A DNA stretch of 9,430 nucleotides from positions 1-9,430 of the forward strand of contig JAUVKP010000016.1 of the NCBI GenBank assembly GCA_030596185.1. The letters are read 5' to 3'. This DNA is from Fidelibacterota bacterium (lineage in GTDB: Bacteria; Fidelibacterota; Fidelibacteria; Fidelibacterales; Fidelibacteraceae). A model generated the notes under the pieces. The model made no database searches. It was not told the DNA's origin and saw only the letters and a list, made by a program, of their open reading frames with translations. This document shows, piece by piece, positions 1-8,100 of this stretch. The position numbers and the translations under genes were made by a program. How positions within the stretch are numbered: position 1 is the first letter of the stretch; each line of letters begins with the position of its first letter.

Positions 1-165
1 ATGTGGTCACGAGTTGTTGAGGGTAGTATTGTTCAGGTTCCCGATGCCGAAATTACCAATATTATTGAAAACAATGCATATATTGACAATCCCGCGAATA
101 CACCTTATTTGTTCATGAATCCTCGCGATATATATGTTGGCTTGCAATTTTCAATTGACTTATAA
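1..165 (+). CDS. C-terminal end of a TonB-dependent receptor (5' end outside window)
   Basis: Frame 1 is open from the left edge to a TAA at 163-165, followed in frame by a second TAA. The 54 visible residues match the end of the complete receptor encoded at 5140-8334. Both have an AYID-x-P motif (here residues 26-31) exactly 16 residues before the Arg of a [FL]xNPR motif, then a final amphipathic beta strand (here VGLQFSIDL, there LGVSVSF). That layout fits the last extracellular loop and the closing strand of a 22-strand outer-membrane barrel. The ATG at position 1 is an internal codon, not a start. The next gene begins 17 bases downstream, so the two are probably co-transcribed. The plug and the rest of the barrel are not visible, so family membership rests on the paralogue match and the gene order. 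Confidence 0.75.
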   Translation: MWSRVVEGSIVQVPDAEITNIIENNAYIDNPANTPYLFMNPRDIYVGLQFSIDL

Positions 166-182
166 TAAAAAGAGAGCATGAA

Positions 183-2534
183 ATGAAAAAAACAGCTTTA
201 CAAAAAATATTACTTATCATGTTGATCATGTCGCTTGCGGTAGTTTCACATGGAGCTACCCGTTATAAGTGGATCACGATCGGTTCTTTACAGAACTTTT
301 ATTGTGATACAGGTTCAGAATGGGAATCGATTGTTTATGGTCGGCAACAATGGGGCTATACCTGGGAATCTTTTTACCGTGATCAGGATATGCAAGCTGC
401 AAAGGGTATGTGGATTGGGGTGAAAAACTTTTATGATCCTGTTCAGGGCAGAGAATATTCCTATAAAATTGCACATAATGGCCCAAGAGCAGTTACAGAT
501 ATTGAGATCCGGGAGTATATACCTCAGGAAATGCAATTAATTGCACGCAATAATCATCCTGAAGTCTATGTGGATGATAATGAAGCTACTGATATGATGA
601 ACGGTAGTAATGCCAAGAATGATGAGATAGATCAAGTTGATCCGTCATTAGAGGCTGACAGAGTATTCTACAACGAAGTGAATACTTCCGTAGGTATTTC
701 TTTTACTCGTAAAGTATATGCCGTTTCTCAACAGAACTATGATGATATTCATATCAGTGAATACGAATTTGAAAATACCGGTATCTACGATCAAGCCGGT
801 AATGTCTATAGCCAGACCTTAGAAGGTGTATATTTTCACTGGCAATGGCGTGACGCTATTGCACAGGAAGGGTGTTGGAACGGTGCATATAATTCATATA
901 GGAACTGGATCTCAACAAGTGTTCGTGATGTACGTTGGGGTTACAGTATGATGAATGACGTTATTGGTGAAGACCAGGCAAACCCCACGACCGTTTCGGC
1001 TTATGAAGATATGACAGGACTTGATGCTCAGGATGATGCCGGGAACTGGATGCGTGGATATGTTTCATGGATGGGGAAGTGGTCTGATTTCGGATATGAT
1101 AATATTGGTTCTCCTCTTGTTAATGGACTTGCCCATAATGAATATTCGGTTATTAACGATGGCCGTCTTGGTGCTGCTCAGTACAAAGGCGCAGTTGTGA
1201 TCCATGCTGATACATCACCCGGTGATGATACCGATGATAGATCACAGCCTTCAACTAACGCATATATTAACTCTAACCATGCTTATACCTTTACTTCGGG
1301 TTTGGATCAGTATGATGATCTTGCCATGACAAATAAGTATAATAGTTATATGTTAAATGGTAACTCTACAAGTCATGCTGAACGTGTATGGAGTGCTACA
1401 GGCGGTGATGCCGGAGCTTATTCGGCCGGAACATCTGCTGCCGGTTATTCTCAAATGATCGCTTTTGGACCTTATACATTGGCACCTGGGGATAAGATCA
1501 AGATCGTATGGGCCGAATGTGCCGCCGGGCTGGGTCATAATAATGGTTATTTTATTGGACAGCAATGGCATAAAGCTAGATATGATGGTGAAACCGTTAC
1601 GGTTATAGATCCTGACAATCCCACAAGCACAATGCAGATCACTTCAGCTAATGCTGATGAATGGAAAGATGCTATGGTCTACAGTGGTCGTGATTCATTG
1701 ATGGCTACATTTAAAAAAGCAATTAACCTATATGAAGGTGGCTTTTACGGATCTATCCCTCAAGCACCTCTACCACCATCGAAAGTTGAAATATTTTCAA
1801 CTGAAGATGGTATAAAAATTATCTGGGATGGCTCGGAATCAATTGCTTCAACCAAATTTGAAGGGTTTAAAGTTTATAGAGCCTTTATTGAAAAAGACTC
1901 AACTTATTATGAAGTTCTGGATTGTAATGTAAGTGATGCAAATCTCGATAATTACCGAACTGAAACTACAAATGAATTTGAGTTTGTTGATTCTGAACCA
2001 CTACGTGGTCAGAATTACTACTATTACATTACTGCTTATGACGATGGCACTCAGAACTTACTTGAACCCGGTGTCGCACTGGAAAGCAGTCCTTTCTACA
2101 CCAGAACAAACAAAGGTGCAACGGTTAAAAGTCCTCCTGCACCAAATGAAAAAATAAACATTGATGATTATGATCTGAATAATCCTGATGACAGAAAAGA
2201 ATTAATGAGTTTTATTGTCAAGGTTGTTCCTAATCCGATCAATGTCAGAAATGAACAGATCCAATATATTGGCAATGTAAACAAACTATTGTTTGCAGGT
2301 GTACCAACAGGATGTAAGATCCAGATCTTTACAGAACGTGGTGATTATGTTACCGATGTTGAAGAAGCAGAAGCCGGTTATGCATGGTACTTGACAACCG
2401 ATTGGCAGCAGATCCTCGTTAGCGGAGTCTATATTGCCCGCTTCATTATGGAGGAAGACTACTACGATGATAAGACGGGTGTCAGATTTGATATCGGTGA
2501 TACAATAATTAAAAAATTCATAATTATACGATAA
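183..2534 (+). CDS. Exported protein with FnIII-like module and T9SS-type C-terminal sorting domain
   Basis: The 783-residue product starts with a signal peptide (Lys-rich start, hydrophobic residues 9-21, likely cleavage near residue 24-25). A purine-rich RBS (AGAGAG, 171-176) supports the ATG at 183. Residues about 27-520 form a Trp/Tyr/Asp-rich region that I do not recognise as a named domain. It begins with WITIGSLQ (30-37) and contains ADR (158-160), TRKVYAVSQQ (175-184) and an acidic HxDx4DDxxD[RK]S signature (341-354). All three are shared with the partial gene at 8355. Residues about 529-625 look like a fibronectin type III fold (PPSKVEIF start, IIWDG, GFKVYRA, YYYYITAYDDG end). Residues 677-783 resemble a T9SS type A sorting domain: VVPNPI (681-686), W741, SGVYIARF (747-754) and a terminal KKFIIIR. 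An insertion of about 17 residues sits between its last two strands. In this family the sorting domain directs export across the outer membrane and is removed or used for surface attachment. The function of the large N-terminal region is unknown. No catalytic motif is recognisable. Tandem stop codons close the gene. Confidence 0.9.
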   Translation: MKKTALQKILLIMLIMSLAVVSHGATRYKWITIGSLQNFYCDTGSEWESIVYGRQQWGYTWESFYRDQDMQAAKGMWIGVKNFYDPVQGREYSYKIAHNGPRAVTDIEIREYIPQEMQLIARNNHPEVYVDDNEATDMMNGSNAKNDEIDQVDPSLEADRVFYNEVNTSVGISFTRKVYAVSQQNYDDIHISEYEFENTGIYDQAGNVYSQTLEGVYFHWQWRDAIAQEGCWNGAYNSYRNWISTSVRDVRWGYSMMNDVIGEDQANPTTVSAYEDMTGLDAQDDAGNWMRGYVSWMGKWSDFGYDNIGSPLVNGLAHNEYSVINDGRLGAAQYKGAVVIHADTSPGDDTDDRSQPSTNAYINSNHAYTFTSGLDQYDDLAMTNKYNSYMLNGNSTSHAERVWSATGGDAGAYSAGTSAAGYSQMIAFGPYTLAPGDKIKIVWAECAAGLGHNNGYFIGQQWHKARYDGETVTVIDPDNPTSTMQITSANADEWKDAMVYSGRDSLMATFKKAINLYEGGFYGSIPQAPLPPSKVEIFSTEDGIKIIWDGSESIASTKFEGFKVYRAFIEKDSTYYEVLDCNVSDANLDNYRTETTNEFEFVDSEPLRGQNYYYYITAYDDGTQNLLEPGVALESSPFYTRTNKGATVKSPPAPNEKINIDDYDLNNPDDRKELMSFIVKVVPNPINVRNEQIQYIGNVNKLLFAGVPTGCKIQIFTERGDYVTDVEEAEAGYAWYLTTDWQQILVSGVYIARFIMEEDYYDDKTGVRFDIGDTIIKKFIIIR

Positions 2535-2554
2535 TAAAATAAGCAGAGGTTGAA

Positions 2555-4090
2555 ATGAAAAAAACATTAGTTTACCTTGTCCTTGTATTGTTAATGTTCA
2601 GCGGATGTGGCTACTTTGACAGTACAATAGATTTTACGATGAACCCTTTTGATGAAGCGGCCTGCTATACAGTAGATGATGCGCTTACATCAGCAAAAAC
2701 TTTTAAGGCAAATACAGATCCATATTTTCTTGATGATAAGAATGTAGACGCCTTGGTCACTAACGCAGATGAAAATATCACGATTACAACAAAAACAAAT
2801 GTAGTTATTGTAACCGGAGACGTGGGTACTGAAGTGAAAACCCGGGCATTTGCAGTGATTGATAACTACTATGATGACGTTACGACAATAGAATTGTATT
2901 TGCATAAGACAACGGAATTTGTCGATACTCTATTGACCGGTCAAACTTATGATGATGTTAGATTGACATCTGATCGCGAAACGGATATTGTTGCATATTT
3001 CGATTCTATTCGCACTACCGGAGCCGAACAAGATTTTACCGTTACCGACGTGATGGGAAAATTTGAATTCTTTAAAGAAGTTGCACGTTTAAGTTATGGT
3101 AAAAATGGTTCTATCCCGGAACTGGGAATTCAAGAAAAACCATATAATGTGAAATGTCAAGCCGTTGAGATAATGTCTCTATACAGTTACCTCAATATTG
3201 ATGCAGCTGATGAGATCACTTTCTATTATAATGATTATATGTCCATGCGTATTTGGGATTCAACAGGTACAAGAATTCCTATGTTTGACAATAACATAAA
3301 TCTTGAAATGGCAGCTGAATTCGGCGATAGAGCAGATGAGGGCTCAGGTAGAGTTCTCTCTAAATGTGTTTATAACCTTGAAGAAGGCAAATACTTTGTA
3401 CGTTGGATCAGGGCTGAATCTACAAAAAATTCAAGTCAATTTACATCTACAAATCCTGAATCAGCAACGAATTATTATCGCTTCAAGGTTGGGATATTCC
3501 CCAAAAGCTATGAAAAAGATTCCCTTACTGTAAGCATTGCGAACATGCTGGTTGAACCTACTATCATAAAAGAATTAAGATCTTTGGCACAGTGTGATTC
3601 GCTTGGTGTAGAACAGCGTGATACTATTTGGACTGAAGATGCAACATTGGTCATAACCGATCTGGCTCGTTCAGCAAAAAAAATGAATGCAGTATTCAAT
3701 GGTTTGGATAAAATCACTTTGACTGATTTTAATCAGAGCATACACCTTGGTTACGATCAAACATTACCTCAGGGTTTGTTCTTTTTATCAGTTGCCGATT
3801 CCGTTGACACCGATACGGGGAGAGCAGCGGTCGAAATTGATACATTAAGAATATATATTGATAACGGTTCATTCACTATGTACAGGCTATTTAAAGAATA
3901 TGATGATGGCCGAAAACTATTCAAGCCATTTTCAGCAAGTGTGGTTGGGACTACCTTCCGTGAACTTTACGTAAGTGATAATATAAAAGATGTCCTTTAT
4001 TTGTATAACTTTGAAGAAAATTTATACTTAGTCTCTTTAAACTATGACGGTGATAAAGACGGTATAAACATGGTAATTAAAGGCAGTTAA
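2555..4090 (+). CDS. Outer-membrane lipoprotein of unknown family
   Basis: The 511-residue product has a lipoprotein signal peptide: MKK, hydrophobic residues 5-15, and lipobox FSGC with the acylated Cys at 18. The residues after Cys are Gly-Tyr, with no Asp at +2, which by the classical rule favours the outer membrane. A strong RBS (AGAGG, 2545-2549) lies 5 bases before the ATG. I do not recognise the family. It lacks the helical TPR-rich look of SusD proteins and appears mostly beta. Residues about 209-318 (ADEITFYYNDY, MRIWDSTGTRIP, LEEGKYFVRW, YYRFKVGIF) resemble a PPC-like or jelly-roll beta-sandwich; this is inferred from strand pattern only. Near the C-terminus DGDKDG (498-503) matches an EF-hand-type DxDxDG calcium loop. 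The gene sits 20 bases after the sorting-domain protein and 31 bases before the PorV-like gene. A role as the accessory lipoprotein of this surface complex is plausible, but it is not shown by the sequence. Confidence 0.85.
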   Translation: MKKTLVYLVLVLLMFSGCGYFDSTIDFTMNPFDEAACYTVDDALTSAKTFKANTDPYFLDDKNVDALVTNADENITITTKTNVVIVTGDVGTEVKTRAFAVIDNYYDDVTTIELYLHKTTEFVDTLLTGQTYDDVRLTSDRETDIVAYFDSIRTTGAEQDFTVTDVMGKFEFFKEVARLSYGKNGSIPELGIQEKPYNVKCQAVEIMSLYSYLNIDAADEITFYYNDYMSMRIWDSTGTRIPMFDNNINLEMAAEFGDRADEGSGRVLSKCVYNLEEGKYFVRWIRAESTKNSSQFTSTNPESATNYYRFKVGIFPKSYEKDSLTVSIANMLVEPTIIKELRSLAQCDSLGVEQRDTIWTEDATLVITDLARSAKKMNAVFNGLDKITLTDFNQSIHLGYDQTLPQGLFFLSVADSVDTDTGRAAVEIDTLRIYIDNGSFTMYRLFKEYDDGRKLFKPFSASVVGTTFRELYVSDNIKDVLYLYNFEENLYLVSLNYDGDKDGINMVIKGS

Positions 4091-4121
4091 TTCATATAAA
4101 CGAAAGAATGAGGAACTCGTT

Positions 4122-5129
4122 ATGAAAAATATAAGAATAGCACTTACGATGGTCTTGTGTCTTGGTATGGGTATACTACATGCCGAAGACTATAAGAAGA
4201 TCGCTCAAACAGGTTTTCAATTTCTGAGTGTCAGATCAGATGCCAGAGCAAACGGTATGGCCGGTGCGCTTAATGCAGTTGAATGCGGATCTGCAGCAAT
4301 TTACTATAACCCCGCAACACTTGGTTTTATGCAAAGTACTATGGATATGACTGCTTCCTATAATACATGGATCGCAGGAATTAAACACAATTCTTTTACA
4401 GGAGCATTCAATATTGCCGGTGGTCGTTTCGGAGCCGTTGCAATTTCAGTTTCTTCGGTAGATTATGGAGAAATTGAAGGAACTGAATTTTGGGGAAATG
4501 ATCAAGGTTATATTGAAACCGGCTTGATCTATCCCACTGCCATGCAGGCAGGTATTGGTTACGCAAAATCACTAAGTACAAAATTCTCTGTGGGTGGACA
4601 AATTCGCTGGGTTGGCCAGGATCTTGGCAGCTCTAACGTCCTTGTTGAAGATCTTCAAACAGGAACTTCAGAAGTTGTAACACGCGATCATATCGCTAAT
4701 GCACTTGCTTTCGATTTTGGTACTTACTTTAAAACAGGTTGGAAAAGCTTTGTATTTGGTATGAGCGTTAGAAATTTCTCCGGTGAAGTCATGTTCGAAG
4801 AAGAAAGTTTTCAGCTTCCTTTGACCTTTACGATGGGTGTTTCAATGGATCTAATGGATTTCGTTGAGAATGGAGCAGAAAATCACTCTCTATTACTGAG
4901 TGTTGATGCGAGCCACCCAAGGTCATATCCCGAATATATTGATTTAGGATTAGAATATAAGTTCATGAATGTCTTTTTCGCACGTGTTGGTTATATGGGT
5001 AACCGCGATGAACGTGGTTTGACATTTGGATCAGGTGTTGAAGTCGCGGGAATTTCTATTGATTATTCCTATACACCATTTGGCGTTTTCAATAATGCAC
5101 AAAGTTTTACTCTGCGATACTCCTTCTAA
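4122..5129 (+). CDS. PorV/PorQ family outer-membrane beta-barrel protein
   Basis: The 335-residue product has a signal peptide with likely cleavage after LHA (residue 21). Just after it come the family hallmarks of PorV/PorQ (FadL-like) proteins: GFQFLSVRSDARANGMAGA with DARANGM at 40-46, and YYNPA at 61-65, which matches the family DARAxGM...NPA pattern. The rest alternates short amphipathic strands and turns, and the protein ends in FTLRYSF with a terminal Phe, typical of outer-membrane barrels. Length is normal for the family. An RBS (GAGGA, 4110-4114) lies 7 bases before the ATG. In Bacteroidetes, PorV receives T9SS substrates from the translocon and carries them to the attachment machinery by binding their C-terminal domain, while PorQ has a related accessory role. 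Being two genes downstream of a sorting-domain protein suggests a carrier or anchor dedicated to that protein. Whether this is the housekeeping PorV or an operon-specific paralogue cannot be decided here; the second seems more likely because no other T9SS gene is nearby. Confidence 0.88.
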   Translation: MKNIRIALTMVLCLGMGILHAEDYKKIAQTGFQFLSVRSDARANGMAGALNAVECGSAAIYYNPATLGFMQSTMDMTASYNTWIAGIKHNSFTGAFNIAGGRFGAVAISVSSVDYGEIEGTEFWGNDQGYIETGLIYPTAMQAGIGYAKSLSTKFSVGGQIRWVGQDLGSSNVLVEDLQTGTSEVVTRDHIANALAFDFGTYFKTGWKSFVFGMSVRNFSGEVMFEEESFQLPLTFTMGVSMDLMDFVENGAENHSLLLSVDASHPRSYPEYIDLGLEYKFMNVFFARVGYMGNRDERGLTFGSGVEVAGISIDYSYTPFGVFNNAQSFTLRYSF

Positions 5130-5132
5130 TCA

Positions 5133-5154
5133 ATGAAAAATGGGTAATACTATG
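5133..5154 (+). promoter_or_regulatory. Ambiguous translation start region of the TonB-dependent receptor
   Basis: Three ATG codons are crowded after the PorV-like stop (5127-5129). ATG 5133 opens only a four-codon frame (MKNG, stop at 5145-5147). ATG 5140 and ATG 5152 are both in the receptor frame. No AGAGG-type site like those before the neighbouring genes is present; the only G-rich stretch is ATGGG at 5140-5144, suitably spaced only for 5152. The receptor may therefore be translated less efficiently than its neighbours, or by coupling to the PorV-like gene. This is inference. Confidence 0.4.
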
Positions 5155-8100
5155 AATGTAAAAAAATATATAGTGGCGTTTTTGCTTATCAGTTTAACGC
5201 TGTTTGCATTTGCCGCCACAACCGGAAAGATCAGCGGACGCATTCTTGATGCGAGAACTGAGCAAGCCCTGGCGGGCGCGAATGTGATCGTTGAAGGAAC
5301 TTCATACGGAGCAGCGGCTGATGTTGAAGGTTATTTCACAATTTTAAATATCCCTCCGGGAATTTACACTGTTCAAGCAAGTTACGTGGGATATGCAAAA
5401 TTAAGGCAGAACAATATTGTTGTTAAGATCGACTTGAATACTAAAATTGATTTTAGTATGACGGTTGAGGCATTTGCCGGACAGGAAGTTGTTGTTACTG
5501 CGGAACGTCCGATCGTTAGAACCGATATTTCCGGAAGTCAAACTAATATCTCCAATGATGAGATCGCTGAAATGCCCGTTAAGAGTATTTCTGAGGCAGT
5601 TGCATTACAAGCAGGTGTATCGGGCTTATCGATCCGTGGTGGTAAAACAGATGAAATGTTGTACTTGGTCGATGGTATGTCAACCAATGATCAACGTTCA
5701 AATACACCCTATACCAGCATCCCAATGTCCGCTGTACAGGAAGTACAGATCCAGGTTGGTGGATTTAGCGCTGAATATGACAATGCTCGTTCAGGTGTTG
5801 TATCTGTTGTAACAAAAAAAGGTAATAGAAAAGATTATTCTGCTGTTGTTGATATACAATATGTTCCGCTTCAAGCTAAACAATTTGGAACACCTGTAGG
5901 TGATCCAAGCGGTTACTGGCATCGTGGCTATCTTGACGATGAGGTATGCTGGACCGGTACAGATAATGGTGCATGGGATATTTATACTAAAGCACAATAC
6001 AGAGGCTTTGAAGGTGGGTATAATCAGTTATCAGAAGAATTAATGGGTGATCCTGATCCAACTAATGATTTAACTCCTACTCAGTTGAAGAAGATCTATG
6101 AATATGAACATAATCGTCAATTGGTACACGATCAACCTGACTACATTGTAGACATGGGTTTAGGTGGTCCGGTACCCTTTGCGGAAAATTTAGGCAATAT
6201 GAGATTTTATGCATCTTATAGAACTAATCAGAGAGCATATATCATGCCCTTATCTAGAGATTCATATAATGATGATGCATTTAGAATGAATCTTACTGCA
6301 GATCTTGCCCCTAAAACAACCCTGACATTTACAGGGAATTATGGAAAGACGCGTTCTGTTAGTTCTACAGGTAATAACAGTCCGTCTATGGGTAGTCACT
6401 ATACTTCAACTTGGAGTGTAGCAAACTTGGCAACAGTATCTTATGCTGTATTTCAAAATGGCTATAATAACCCGATTGATATAACAAGATTGGGTATGGG
6501 ACTTGAATTGAACCATCAATTCAATGAAAGATCATTTGCAAAATTATTAGTAAACAGTACTCGTACCGATTATAATATTTTCCCTCTGGATTCATTGGAC
6601 CTTACGGATACCTTGAGAATGTTCGATGATATTTTTGGAGCCTATGAGTATGAGACCATTAATAATTATCCCAGTGGATACCATCCTACCTACAGTCCTG
6701 GTTTGGTTGATGGTGCAAGAACAGACTGGGCCGGTTTTGCTCGTGATGCAAGTTACAATGTTGTAACAACAATTAAAGGTGATTATCAAAATCAGCTTTC
6801 ACGTAATAACGAGATCAAAACAGGATTTAATTTTGTTCATACACGCAATGTTGTAGATTCATGGCTGGTTGCCCCTATGACAACATGGGAAGAATATTAT
6901 AACTGGGATCAATCCCCAATTCGTCTTGGAGCCTATATCCTTGATAAAATGGAATTTGAAGGTTTGGTCGTAAATGCCGGTGTGCGTTATGATATGTATG
7001 ACCTTAATGGTCAATGGTACGATCTTACAGAATATGATACTTTATTAAATGCTGTATATGGTTTTGCTCTTGATACCTTGGCAAATTATACCAATACCAA
7101 AGCACAGCACAGTATAAATCCTCGTATTGGTATTTCACACCCTATTTCAGAAAATTCAAAACTTTATTTTAACTACGGACATTTTTCATCCATGCCGACA
7201 GCAACTTATTTGTATATAGTTGATCGTTACGGAGATGGTGGAAATATCCAAAGATTGGGTAACCCGGAATTGCCTTTCTCGAAAACTATTATGTACGAGT
7301 TAGGTTACGAACATAGTTTCTTTGATAAATATCTGGCTAAGATCGCTGCTTTCTATAATGATACGAAAAACCAGGAAGCATGGACACGTTATATTAGTCT
7401 TGGAAGTGGTAAAGGCGTAACGAGTTATCGTTTAGCTGAATCAAGGGCTTACCGTGATGTAAGCGGTGTAGAGTTAACATTAAAGAAAATGGGAACATGG
7501 TTCTCGGGTTTTGTTAATTTTACTTATCAACTTTACAGCTCCGGATCTTTCGGAAGTTATTACCAAAAAGAAGAATATTTGACAAATCCGGCTTTGAGAG
7601 AACATGATCTCAAAGATAATCCGGTTGAATATTATCCTTACCCTGCACCTTATGCCAGAGCTAATATTGTTCTTAAAACTCCTCAGGACTTTTCATTTTC
7701 TGGTTTAAGTCCGATGATAACAGGGAATTGGTCCTTGAGTTTATTGGCATCATGGAGAGATGGTGGTTACTCGAGCAGAACCTCTTATTCGAGGGTAACA
7801 TTACCATCTGATAATACTATTGAATTTCCGTTTGAATGGAAAGACACTTGGTATTGCGATCTAAGAGCTGCAAAAACTCTCAGAATTAATAATGCAAAAA
7901 TTAGAGTTTATCTTGATATTGATAATCTTTTCAATATTAGACTACTATCTACAACCGGTCAAACGGGTTCAATAGATTGGCAAGATGGCTATATCAATTC
8001 TCTGCATCTCTTCTGGGAAGAAAATGAAGTATTTAGAGGTGAAGATAAGATAGGTGATTATAATACTTATGGTGAATTTGTTCCTCTCGAATCTCATACA

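Noticed and set aside
1..165. Small independent gene of 54 codons starting with the ATG at position 1
   Set aside because: The sequence matches the end of the complete receptor, so the ATG is an internal Met codon of a gene cut by the window edge.
2286..2567. Antisense open frame of 93 codons across the junction of the exported protein and lipoprotein genes
   Set aside because: It lies opposite the T9SS-type sorting domain and the lipoprotein RBS; composition is Cys/Ile/Phe-rich nonsense with no recognisable motif.
2555..4090. SusD/RagB identity for the lipoprotein, expected next to a SusC-like receptor
   Set aside because: The sequence is beta-rich without SusD-type helical repeats, is separated from the receptor by the PorV-like gene, and shows no SusD motif.
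2535..5139. Possible terminators or promoters in the gaps 2535-2554, 4091-4121 and 5130-5139
   Set aside because: The gaps are too short and show no inverted repeat with a T-run and no convincing -10/-35 or -7/-33 pair; they hold only ribosome-binding sequence.
5465..5812. Open frame of 115 codons on the + strand inside the receptor gene
   Set aside because: It overlaps the plug domain of the receptor in another frame; the receptor frame has clear family motifs throughout, and this one shows none and has no RBS.
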